From NCBI GenBank assembly GCA_002176905.1, contig MSYE01000213.1:1-6596 (forward strand): a DNA stretch of 6,596 nt, read 5' to 3'. This document shows, piece after piece, positions 1 through 5,740 of the stretch. A program made the position numbers and the translations under genes. The notes beneath the pieces were generated by a model. The model searched no databases. It had not been told where the DNA came from and was given only the letters and a program-made list of their open reading frames with translations. The stretch comes from a bacterium F11. Its GTDB lineage: Bacteria > Elusimicrobiota > Elusimicrobia > F11. How positions within the stretch are numbered: the stretch's first letter is position 1; the number at the start of each line of letters is the position of its first letter.

Positions 1-700
1 AAAAGGTTTTTATATCAAAAACAAAAATGAGCATAAAAATGTTATCGAAGTGGAATTTAAATTTACTTTCTCTCTCGAGGGAATTCCGGTGATGGGTTTT
101 ATCGATCGGGTGGATCAAACGGCCAGCGGTCGATTGGCGATTGTTGATTACAAAACAGGAAAAGCATTTGATAAGTCACGGGTTCGCAAGGATCCTCAGC
201 TCACTCTTTATCAGATGGCCTGTCGAAATATTTTGGGTAAAGAGGTTGAGACGGTGACATTGTATCATCTCAATTCCCTTACGCCCCTGACGGTCCCGGC
301 CCATTCTTCCCATCTTGAAGAGGATCTTCGAAAGAATGTTATTTCTGCAGCCAAAGGAATAAATGAGGAAAATTATGAAGCCAAACCCGATCCGTCTGGC
401 CATTGCCGGTGGTGCGATTACCTCCAGATATGTCCGGCTTTAAACCAAAAAAATGGCCGTTATCTCAAAGGTGCGCAAAATGGCTCATTGGAAGAAAATG
501 TGGATCGATATGGGAAACTCACAAATCGGATAGAGGCCTTAGAAGAAGAAAAAAAGGAATTGGAAACAAACATCAGATCCCATTTGTCAAAAAATGGAGA
601 ACAACAGGTTTCTGGAAAACAATATTCCATCCATCTTAAGTCTGATGACTTAAAAAAAGAACCCAAGCTTGATGTTATTCCTTTGGAGGAGTCTAAGTAG
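1..700 (+). CDS. RecB/Cas4-like PD-(D/E)XK nuclease with Fe-S cysteine cluster (5' end missing)
   Basis: The reading frame is open from base 2 to the TAG at 698-700, with no stop before the GTG at 50, so this is the last 232 residues of a longer gene entering from the left, not one that starts at 50. Counting from the first full codon, the PD-(D/E)XK core is visible: GFIDRVD (Asp35, motif I), then VDYKTG (Asp49 and Lys51, metal and catalytic residues), then QLTLYQ (Gln66, Tyr70, motif QxxxY typical of RecB-type nucleases). Three cysteines follow as C-x2-C-x5-C (135, 138, 144). In AddB and Cas4 such a triplet joins an upstream Cys to bind a 4Fe-4S cluster; that upstream Cys would lie outside the window. 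Residues about 164-196 form a charged coiled coil, followed by a short C-terminal tail common in COG2887 exonucleases. It is likely a DNA exonuclease in repair or recombination. Whether it stands alone or is fused to a helicase cannot be seen. Confidence 0.88.
   Translation, partial: KGFYIKNKNEHKNVIEVEFKFTFSLEGIPVMGFIDRVDQTASGRLAIVDYKTGKAFDKSRVRKDPQLTLYQMACRNILGKEVETVTLYHLNSLTPLTVPAHSSHLEEDLRKNVISAAKGINEENYEAKPDPSGHCRWCDYLQICPALNQKNGRYLKGAQNGSLEENVDRYGKLTNRIEALEEEKKELETNIRSHLSKNGEQQVSGKQYSIHLKSDDLKKEPKLDVIPLEESK
685..691 (+). promoter_or_regulatory. Shine-Dalgarno site of the YjbQ-family gene
   Basis: GGAGGAG lies inside the last codons of the nuclease gene, 10 nt before the ATG at 702. It decides the start at 702 over the upstream in-frame codon at 669, which has no comparable site and would extend the protein into the nuclease gene with residues not typical of the family. 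Confidence 0.75.
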
Positions 701-701
701 A

Positions 702-1115
702 ATGAAGTTCTATACAGAACACATGTGGTTTCAGACAAAAAAGAGAAGGGAACTCATCAACATAACTTCCCAAATTGAGAAGATGGTCGACAAATCCAAA
801 ATAGAAGAAGGATTTTGTTTGGTCTCAGCCATGCATATTACCGCGGCCATTTGGGTCAATGACGAAGAAGAAGGATTGAAACAAGATTTAATGGAATGGG
901 TGGAAAAACTGGCTCCCACCAATCCCGATTACCGCCATCATTTAACAGGAGAGGACAATGGGGATGCTCATCTCAAACGTTCTCTTCTTCATCATCAATG
1001 TATCCTTCCCATTACCAAAGGGAAACTCGATTTGGGTCCTTGGGAGCAAGTCTTTTATTTGGAATTTGATGGCCAAAGGCGAAAGCGGGCAATCGTAAAA
1101 ATGATGGGTGAATAA
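702..1115 (+). CDS. YjbQ / UPF0047 family protein
   Basis: This 137-residue protein has the full length and layout of the YjbQ/UPF0047 family. Visible family marks are HITAAI at 45-50 (the usual HTTA segment), YRH at 77-79, [11 protein letters not shown] at 86-96, a GKLDLGPWE segment at 107-115 and FDGQRRKR at 122-129. E. coli YjbQ folds as a compact trimeric enzyme-like protein, and members have been reported to give weak thiamine-phosphate synthase activity; the physiological role is not settled. The start at 702 is chosen from the strong upstream ribosome site and from the family N-terminus (MKFYTEH...). It begins one base after the nuclease stop and its TAA directly abuts the next gene's GTG, so the three genes are probably co-transcribed and translationally coupled. 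No thiamine genes are nearby, so the context does not support a thiamine role here. Confidence 0.93.
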   Translation: MKFYTEHMWFQTKKRRELINITSQIEKMVDKSKIEEGFCLVSAMHITAAIWVNDEEEGLKQDLMEWVEKLAPTNPDYRHHLTGEDNGDAHLKRSLLHHQCILPITKGKLDLGPWEQVFYLEFDGQRRKRAIVKMMGE

Positions 1116-2648
1116 GTGAGAAAAATTGGAATAGTTGTTGGCGTTTTCCTCCTGTTGGGGATTCTGTATTACCTTTATCAAAAAGATGAGGGTCCTGTCG
1201 GTCCTCCAACATCCCCTGTGCTCACACCGGTTGAATCAAAAGCAGTCGAACCAGCGGTCAAAGTAACCCAGCCCCCACCTCCTCCGCCAACACCCAAAGT
1301 TGATGTGGTTAAGGAAGACATAGAGGAAAAATCCACGCCTCCTCCTCCCCCTCCTCCGGTTCAGATAGAACAGCCTGAACCAAAAACAGCGGAGCAACCA
1401 GGTGAAGAACCTCCGGTTGTCCAACCTCCCCCAGAGATGATTCCACCTCCCATTAAGATTCACAAAGAACTCATTCCAAAGAATATCGAAATTATCCGCG
1501 TTTATTATGAAAATGATTTCACCGGCCCCGGAAGAAAGATTGGATTTGATATCAATGGTTCAGGATTTACAAAAGAATTTGAGGATATGATCGAGGTTGA
1601 TTCGGGGCATCCGGCGGTGAAGGTTGTTAATCTAAAGTTAAAAACATTAAATCAGATTCATGGGAGCCTTCATGTGGGAAAAAAGGTGCCGACAACGGCC
1701 ATCTTCCCTCAAGTATTAATTAAAGAGAAGGTTGTTTTTCGTGCCAAAAGACCTTTTGCGGTTATTCGTCCTGGAGAAGTCCTCAATTTGGCGATCACGG
1801 AAATGGGGCAATCAGGCCGGGAGGGTCGATTTCGGGTATTTACGAATTTAACAAAAAAGATGTTTAAGGATTTCTCGATAATATCATCAACGCCAACAAT
1901 TCGGATTCTGAATCTCAAGCCCACATTGCCCTATTTGGTTGATGCCGACATTATTATTGGAAGGGCTACCGCCGGAAGTTACGATCTTACGGTGAAATTA
2001 AAAGACAAAAAAATATGGGAGAGAAGTGGTTTTATTCGAATTGTTGCTCCCAATGTTGGGGATTCGGGATTGGCTCAACATATATTTCCTGTCGATAAAT
2101 ATCATCGACCAGGGGATAAAGCCCGATTTGTTGTGCATGGAAGTGGTTTTCGTCCCACCGATGTTAACTTGTTGTCCATAAAGGTTTCTGGATGGGAAAC
2201 GACACCAAGTACCTTTACTTACGTGGCCCCAGGTCGAATGGAGGTTTCTTTTGATGTTCCTCTCAGCGCGGCAGTATCGGGATATAACCTACATGTTATG
2301 AATGGAGATAAAAGCATTCTCAAAAAGTCCGATGCTTTTGTTGTTGTGGGTAACAATTGGACGCGATCCCTCAAACTGGATCCTTCGCTTGTTCCTGGGG
2401 GAAAGAGCACATTGATATTGGAAGGGAGGGATATGGATCCTTCTTTTATCTCCTCCATTCAGATTGAGGTTGATGAACCTTATCTTTTTATCGATCCTTT
2501 TATTCTTCAAAATGAGAAAAAAGCCACAGCCCAAATCATCGCTGGCCCAAATGTTGCTCCCGGCGATTATTGGGTGAAATTGAAAACAGAAAACGGCCCC
2601 ATTTCTCCGCATTTTGGATCCATTATCCGAATAATTAACAAGAAATAG
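1116..2648 (+). CDS. Membrane-anchored proline-rich protein with about four Ig-like domains
   Basis: I do not recognise a named family. The 510-residue protein starts with a GTG that abuts the preceding TAA; a GGTGA ribosome-site core lies 4 nt before it. Residues 4-20 form one hydrophobic segment with short basic N-terminus (MRKIG), fitting a signal anchor with the rest in the periplasm or outside. No lipobox Cys follows it. Residues about 25-115 are a Pro/Glu/Val-rich stalk with runs of six (53-58) and seven (75-81) prolines, like the periplasm-spanning stalk of TonB, but no TonB C-terminal domain follows. From about 120 to 510 the protein is beta-rich and divides into roughly 95-residue units (about 120-217, 218-313, 320-412, 413-510). 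Similar turns recur: PGRKIGFDINGSGF, PGDKARFVVHGSGF and PGGKSTLILEGRDM near unit starts, and AGSYDLTVK, VSGYNLHV, APGDYWVK near ends. This suggests IPT/TIG-type Ig folds. Likely an envelope scaffold or adhesion protein; function inferred only. Confidence 0.85.
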   Translation: MRKIGIVVGVFLLLGILYYLYQKDEGPVGPPTSPVLTPVESKAVEPAVKVTQPPPPPPTPKVDVVKEDIEEKSTPPPPPPPVQIEQPEPKTAEQPGEEPPVVQPPPEMIPPPIKIHKELIPKNIEIIRVYYENDFTGPGRKIGFDINGSGFTKEFEDMIEVDSGHPAVKVVNLKLKTLNQIHGSLHVGKKVPTTAIFPQVLIKEKVVFRAKRPFAVIRPGEVLNLAITEMGQSGREGRFRVFTNLTKKMFKDFSIISSTPTIRILNLKPTLPYLVDADIIIGRATAGSYDLTVKLKDKKIWERSGFIRIVAPNVGDSGLAQHIFPVDKYHRPGDKARFVVHGSGFRPTDVNLLSIKVSGWETTPSTFTYVAPGRMEVSFDVPLSAAVSGYNLHVMNGDKSILKKSDAFVVVGNNWTRSLKLDPSLVPGGKSTLILEGRDMDPSFISSIQIEVDEPYLFIDPFILQNEKKATAQIIAGPNVAPGDYWVKLKTENGPISPHFGSIIRIINKK

Positions 2649-2660
2649 ACCTTCCTATTA

Positions 2661-2689
2661 TTCGCATTATTGTAAGATACCAGCATAAT
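2661..2689 (+). promoter_or_regulatory. Weak candidate sigma70-type promoter upstream of the TPR gene
   Basis: TTCGCA (2661-2666) and CATAAT (2684-2689) are separated by 17 bp and match the consensus boxes at 4 and 5 of 6 positions. A start near 2696 would leave a leader of about 165 nt. A second, poorer pair (TTGAGT at 2717, TTACAA at 2740) is also possible. In AT-rich spacer such matches arise easily by chance, so this is tentative. Confidence 0.22.
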
Positions 2690-2733
2690 CCTCTCCATAC
2701 CCTCTCTATATGTGAATTGAGTTTTGATGCGAA

Positions 2734-2759
2734 AACTTGTTACAAAAATTTTACAAGTT
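2734..2759. promoter_or_regulatory. Dyad symmetry with 7-bp perfect arms (possible operator)
   Basis: AACTTGT (2734-2740) and ACAAGTT (2753-2759) are exact reverse complements around a 12-bp A/T-rich centre. The layout resembles a binding site for a dimeric regulator more than an RNA hairpin terminator, since the arms are AT-rich and no T-run follows. A second short dyad, GACTA-GG-TAGTC, lies at 2780-2791. Both sit between the operon end and the TPR gene. Binding function is inferred from symmetry only. Confidence 0.3.
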
Positions 2760-2845
2760 CTTCATCGAATCTTAATCCGGACTAGGTAGTCTGTTCCTAA
2801 GTTGTTAATGGTTTTTGGACCCACTTAACAGTCAAGTTGAAAAAA

Positions 2846-2855
2846 GGGGGAAGGA
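2846..2855 (+). promoter_or_regulatory. Shine-Dalgarno site of the TPR gene
   Basis: GGGGGAAGGA ends 5 nt before the ATG at 2861. It selects this ATG over the in-frame TTG at 2837, which lies upstream of the purine stretch and has no good ribosome site of its own. Confidence 0.7.
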
Positions 2856-2860
2856 TTACG

Positions 2861-4762
2861 ATGTCCCATGCACAGCCGCCTGGCGGCCCATCCAAGGAAG
2901 GATCTGTAGAAGGTCAGATTGGCCTCGATGTCGAGATTGAGCAACTCATCTCGGGTAAAAACAACAAGGCCGTTCATACCTGCTTGGAAACCATCCGTCA
3001 TTCCCAAGAGGTGGGAGATAAGAAACGGTTGGCATGGGCTGTATTTGAGTTGGCGGTTGAAATGAGATCGCAGGGCCAATACGCCAACACGGTTCACCTT
3101 CTCGAGAAAACCAGAACCCTTTTTGAAACAATTGGAGATGAAGTTGGATTGGCCTCCACCTTTGAAGAATTGGCTTTCTCCAGCCGTGAACTTAGCCGAA
3201 ATGCCCTTGCCCTTGAATATTCCCACAAAGCTGTCCACCTCCTTGAGAAACTCAACATGATCCCAGAACTCGGGCAAGCCTATGACAACTTGGCCTATAT
3301 TTCCTTTTTCCTTTCCAAACGACATGAAAGCTTAACCTATGCAAAAAAGGCGAGAGCCATCTTTCGAGAACATCAAATGGAGAGAGACCTCGCTTGGAAC
3401 TCTTGTAATTTGGCCATGATCTACCTCGACATGGAGTATTATCAGCAATCTGAGAAATATTATTCCGAGGCCATTCATTTGTTTACCGAGATGAACAACC
3501 AACAAGGATTGGCGTGGAGTTTGTTGGGATTGGCCACCGTTCAACGGGCCCTGTGTCAGTTCGATTCGTCACTTCTTGTTTTGGAAAAAGCCAAGGGAAT
3601 TGAAAAGGAATTTGAACCCAAGGATTATCCTGGGTGGATGGCTTTAAATGAAGCGGCCATACACCGGTCTCAGGGAGAGGATGAAAAGGCTTTTAGTAGA
3701 AATAAGTCGGCCATCAATTTGTTTAGTTCCATAAAAAATCAAGTTGGAGTGGCGTGGGGTGTCTTTCAAGTGGGACAAATTCTTCGAGATCGAGGGCTTC
3801 TTGTTAAAGCTTGGCAAGCCGTAGGTCGCTCGGTCGATTTGTTTCAAGATGTCTCAAATAGAAAAGGATCAGGATGGGCTCAAAATGAATGGGGACTGAC
3901 CCATATGGAATTGAACAACCTGGGACATGCACGAGATTGTTTTGTTAAAGCCTTTGTGTGCGGTGAACAACTGAGTGCCACCGGTCTTTGTGCAGAAGCC
4001 CAAAAGAATTTGGCCAATCTCCATATCGAAGAAGGAAAATTGGAAAAGGCTCATGAAACAATGGAAAAAGCCGATTACCTTCGAAAGAAATTGGATATGT
4101 GGGAAACCCTTCCTGATCTTTATCTTACCCAGGCTCGGTATTACATTTTAAAAGACCAATTTATAAAGGCACGGGCTTATATTCGAGAAGCGGAGGAATT
4201 TACCAATCAACACCATTTGTATCGATTCAAACCGCATTTAAGTGTTACTTTAGGGGAAGTGTTGTTTGGAATGGGAGATGTGACAGGCGCCATTCAAGCC
4301 TGGACCAAGACATTGGAAGATGCCAATCAATATCACCAATTAAAACCAAGGACCGAGGCTCTTCTTGGCCTTATTCAAGCGCAATGGAGAGAAAAATCAA
4401 CAACTGAGTTGGGTTCTTTGTTGAGCCAGGTTGAGAAGGATTTGCGGTTTGGCGGTTCGCGAAAGCTTCGGGCCAAATATTTGATTCTTAAGGGCCTTAT
4501 GACCTATTTCACAAAGGGAACGGTAGAAACCCGATATTTTGCTCAAGCCATTCGTTTGGCTGAAGTGACGGGGTTGGGATTGATGAAATTGTATATATTA
4601 GAAATGTTGACGCAGATTTATGAAAACTTAAAAAAGTATCGGGAGCGCGATAAATGTCGGAAAGAAATCCAATTTATTATGTCACAAGGTTCTATCGACT
4701 CCTACTTTCTCAGGTCCCGTCCCCGCCCCATTGAAGGATTGCCGATCTCCATTGTTATTTAA
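2861..4762 (+). CDS. Large TPR-solenoid protein, function unknown
   Basis: The 633-residue protein is almost entirely helical repeat. Starting from ATG 2861, equivalent positions fall at residues 57, 97, 137, 177, 217, 257, 297, 337, 377, 417, 457 and 497, an exact 40-residue spacing. The early units carry LAW/VAW-x4-[LV][AG] at helix A and the AxxxLEKA/AIxLF pattern at helix B, the 40-residue TPR variety also seen in LGN-, MalT- and kinesin-light-chain-type solenoids. The regular register breaks after about 510, although helical segments continue to about 607. A short non-helical tail with SRPRP ends the protein. The first 25 residues are Gly/Pro/Ser-rich and disordered-looking. There is no signal peptide, membrane segment or enzymatic domain, so a cytosolic scaffold or peptide-binding role is likely. 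It stands alone in its direction, after a 212-bp gap from the upstream operon, and its 3' end overlaps marC by 8 bp. Partner and process are unknown. Confidence 0.9.
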   Translation: MSHAQPPGGPSKEGSVEGQIGLDVEIEQLISGKNNKAVHTCLETIRHSQEVGDKKRLAWAVFELAVEMRSQGQYANTVHLLEKTRTLFETIGDEVGLASTFEELAFSSRELSRNALALEYSHKAVHLLEKLNMIPELGQAYDNLAYISFFLSKRHESLTYAKKARAIFREHQMERDLAWNSCNLAMIYLDMEYYQQSEKYYSEAIHLFTEMNNQQGLAWSLLGLATVQRALCQFDSSLLVLEKAKGIEKEFEPKDYPGWMALNEAAIHRSQGEDEKAFSRNKSAINLFSSIKNQVGVAWGVFQVGQILRDRGLLVKAWQAVGRSVDLFQDVSNRKGSGWAQNEWGLTHMELNNLGHARDCFVKAFVCGEQLSATGLCAEAQKNLANLHIEEGKLEKAHETMEKADYLRKKLDMWETLPDLYLTQARYYILKDQFIKARAYIREAEEFTNQHHLYRFKPHLSVTLGEVLFGMGDVTGAIQAWTKTLEDANQYHQLKPRTEALLGLIQAQWREKSTTELGSLLSQVEKDLRFGGSRKLRAKYLILKGLMTYFTKGTVETRYFAQAIRLAEVTGLGLMKLYILEMLTQIYENLKKYRERDKCRKEIQFIMSQGSIDSYFLRSRPRPIEGLPISIVI

Positions 4763-5342
4763 GGAGAATTGTTTCCAACCCCCGTCGGATCATCATGATA
4801 CCGATAGCAGCAAGAAAAATACCGAAAACTTTGGCTGATACTTTTGATGTGGCTTCCCCAAATGTCGCCAAAATCTTATCGGATGAAAGATACACAGCTA
4901 GCGTAATAACCAGGTTGGTGAGAAGGGCCAGTAAAATAATAAGGAAGGGATATTGGTCAGTTAAGATGAGGAGGGTTGTCACCATGGCCGGTCCCGCGAT
5001 AATAGGAATCCCAATAGGAACAATTCCAATAAAGGCATCAGCCGGTTCTCCAATGGGTTTATTTTGGGACCTACCAAAGACTTCCTGGACAGAAAAGATG
5101 AGCAGGAGAAGCCCGCCGGCAATTTGGAAATCCGCTGGGGTGATGCCCAATAACCGAAATATGAGGGTTCCCGCAAAACAAAAAACCAATCCAAAAATGA
5201 GGGCTGTGGTAACAGCTTGAAAAACCAATTTCCTTTTTTCTTTTTTTGTGAATCCTTCTGTTAAACCCACAAAAAAGGGCATCGAGCCCAACGGATCAAT
5301 GGCAACAAAAATGGGAATAAAAGCCAAAAAGAAGGTTTCCAT
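4755..5342 (-). CDS. MarC family integral membrane protein (UPF0056)
   Basis: The 195-residue protein is complete for the family. Hydrophobic segments lie at about 2-20, 41-63, 67-88, 105-127, 131-153 and 171-191, giving the usual six membrane spans. Family marks are AIDPLGSMPFF (14-24) in the first span and IVPIGIPIIAGPAMVTT (107-123) in the fourth, with a C-terminal GIFLAAIGIMMIRRGL segment (174-189). MarC proteins lie in the inner membrane and have a transporter-like layout. The family was once tied to multiple antibiotic resistance, but that role was not upheld and the substrate is unknown. The ATG at 5342 gives the expected N-terminus, although the bases just upstream are pyrimidine-rich on the coding strand and show no Shine-Dalgarno site. 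The gene is convergent with, and overlaps, the TPR gene by 8 bp, and its upstream region is shared with the divergent tRNA. Confidence 0.94.
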   Translation of the reverse strand: METFFLAFIPIFVAIDPLGSMPFFVGLTEGFTKKEKRKLVFQAVTTALIFGLVFCFAGTLIFRLLGITPADFQIAGGLLLLIFSVQEVFGRSQNKPIGEPADAFIGIVPIGIPIIAGPAMVTTLLILTDQYPFLIILLALLTNLVITLAVYLSSDKILATFGEATSKVSAKVFGIFLAAIGIMMIRRGLETILLK

Positions 5343-5377
5343 AGTAAGGTAGAGGATATAAAAATTGATAATCGAAT

Positions 5378-5391
5378 GCGATCGTGATCGC
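5378..5391. repeat. Short perfect palindrome GCGATC-GT-GATCGC
   Basis: Two exact 6-bp arms with a 2-bp centre lie in the divergent spacer between marC and the tRNA. It is followed directly by a small TCGC-GAAA-GCGA stem-loop (5388-5399). Each arm includes a GATC Dam-type site. It could be an operator or part of a degenerate repeat; no function can be assigned. Confidence 0.5.
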
Positions 5392-5401
5392 GAAAGCGAA
5401 T

Positions 5402-5432
5402 GGGATTGGGAATGGGGGTTAGATAGGGTGGG
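5402..5432 (+). other. G-quadruplex-type G-run cluster
   Basis: Five runs of at least three G lie in 31 bases: GGG, 3-nt loop, GGG, 3-nt loop, GGGGG, 7-nt loop, GGG, 1-nt loop, GGG. This satisfies the usual (G3+N1-7)3G3+ pattern on the + strand. The first part can also be read as a 6-bp tandem repeat of the TGGGAN kind. It lies about 35 bp upstream of the tRNA and in the upstream region of marC. Quadruplex formation is predicted from the pattern, not shown. Confidence 0.55.
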
Positions 5433-5451
5433 TTCCTTCTAAAAATTTAAG

Positions 5452-5457
5452 TAAAAT
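5452..5457 (+). promoter_or_regulatory. Candidate -10 box for the tRNA gene
   Basis: TAAAAT matches TATAAT at 5 of 6 positions and ends 9 nt before the tRNA, so transcription would begin within a few bases of the mature 5' end. No good -35 box lies 16-18 bp upstream, where the sequence is G-rich and belongs to the G-run cluster. Confidence 0.3.
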
Positions 5458-5466
5458 CCCACCCTT

Positions 5467-5539
5467 GGCGCGGTAGCTCAGTTGGCAGAGCATGGGACTC
5501 ATAAGCCCAGGGTCGGCGGTTCGATTCCGCCCCGCGCTA
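5467..5539 (+). tRNA. tRNA with CAU anticodon, probably elongator tRNA-Met
   Basis: The 73-nt cloverleaf is complete. Acceptor 5467-5473 pairs with 5532-5538, D stem GCTC/GAGC at 5476-5479 and 5488-5491, anticodon arm 5493-5509 with CAT at 5500-5502, variable loop 5510-5514, T stem GGCGG/CCGCC at 5515-5519 and 5527-5531 with loop TTCGATT, discriminator A at 5539. CCA is not encoded. CAU anticodons belong to elongator Met, initiator Met and the Ile2 tRNA modified with lysidine. The initiator is unlikely: there is no C1:A72 mismatch and the anticodon stem lacks three consecutive G-C pairs next to the loop. Ile2 cannot be excluded from sequence alone. Odd points are a G1-U72 wobble at the acceptor end and an A-G mismatch closing the anticodon loop (5497 and 5505). 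Confidence 0.93.
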
Positions 5540-5540
5540 A

Positions 5541-5562
5541 AAATTTCGCTCACGCGAAATTT
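5541..5562 (+). terminator. Perfect 9-bp hairpin right after the tRNA
   Basis: AAATTTCGC (5541-5549) and GCGAAATTT (5554-5562) pair fully around a TCAC loop, one base after the tRNA discriminator. The 3' arm ends in TTT but no longer T-run follows, so it is either a weak terminator or a 3' trailer structure that guides tRNA processing. Confidence 0.4.
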
Positions 5563-5565
5563 GGT

Positions 5566-5593
5566 CGTGGGTTGTGAGTCGTGAGTGGTGAGT
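5566..5593 (+). repeat. Heptanucleotide array, four units of NGTGAGT
   Basis: Units are CGTGGGT, TGTGAGT, CGTGAGT and GGTGAGT, in perfect 7-bp register. This is the reverse-complement family of the array at 5633-5674, so the two face each other across a 39-bp spacer. Confidence 0.8.
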
Positions 5594-5632
5594 TCAAGAA
5601 AGACATTTAAAAAAAACATGCGAAAATATTAC

Positions 5633-5674
5633 ACTCACCACTCACCACTCACCACTCACTACTCACCACTTACC
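5633..5674 (+). repeat. Heptanucleotide array, six units of ACTCACC
   Basis: Units are ACTCACC three times, ACTCACT, ACTCACC and ACTTACC, then a partial ACC. The first four units are complementary to the array at 5566-5593 at 24 of 28 positions, so the pair could form a long imperfect hairpin with a 39-nt loop. The 7-bp unit size recalls short tandemly repeated repetitive (STRR) heptamers described in cyanobacterial genomes; a link is not implied. Confidence 0.85.
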
Positions 5675-5684
5675 ACCCTATTTG

Positions 5685-5727
5685 GGGACCTGAGCTTGTA
5701 GAAGCCAAGCTCAGGTCCCTGTTTTGA
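5685..5727 (+). terminator. Strong rho-independent terminator with a 14-bp perfect stem
   Basis: GGGACCTGAGCTTG (5685-5698) pairs exactly with 5706-5719 around a 7-nt loop, followed by TGTTTTG. It should stop transcription from the tRNA side. It lies 21 bp past the stop of the - strand gene and may also mark that gene's end, although no T-run follows in that direction. The loop side can form an alternative GCTT-GTAG-AAGC hairpin (5694-5705). Confidence 0.75.
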
Positions 5728-5740
5728 TAGATGAAATTTC

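Noticed and set aside
669..701. Extended start of the YjbQ gene at 669
   Set aside because: It would add 11 residues overlapping the nuclease gene; the ATG at 702 has a strong ribosome site and fits the family N-terminus.
1116..1500. TonB
   Set aside because: Anchor and Pro-rich stalk resemble TonB, but the C-terminal TonB domain is absent and the remaining protein is Ig-like.
2289..2612. A 107-codon - strand frame over the Ig-like gene
   Set aside because: Shadow of the well-supported + strand frame, with no recognisable motif.
2825..3325. A 166-codon - strand frame over the TPR gene
   Set aside because: The TPR repeat pattern on the + strand is unmistakable; the opposite frame shows no domain and no ribosome site.
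4795..5220. A 141-codon + strand frame opposite marC
   Set aside because: Its sequence is rich in Arg/Lys/Pro and is the mirror of a clear MarC coding region.
5419..5619. A 66-codon frame on the - strand with an AGRNRTADPG...QLSYRA stretch
   Set aside because: This is the antisense translation of the tRNA. Very similar RNRTAD...QLSYRA products are a well-known class of false protein predictions opposite tRNA genes.
5566..5674. CRISPR array
   Set aside because: Units are only 7 bp and touch each other without unique spacers; the two blocks are inverted and no cas genes are near. The nuclease at the left edge is Cas4-like only in the wide family sense.
5467..5740. tRNA as an integration site of a mobile element
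   Set aside because: No integrase is present and no copy of the tRNA 3' end is found downstream in the window.
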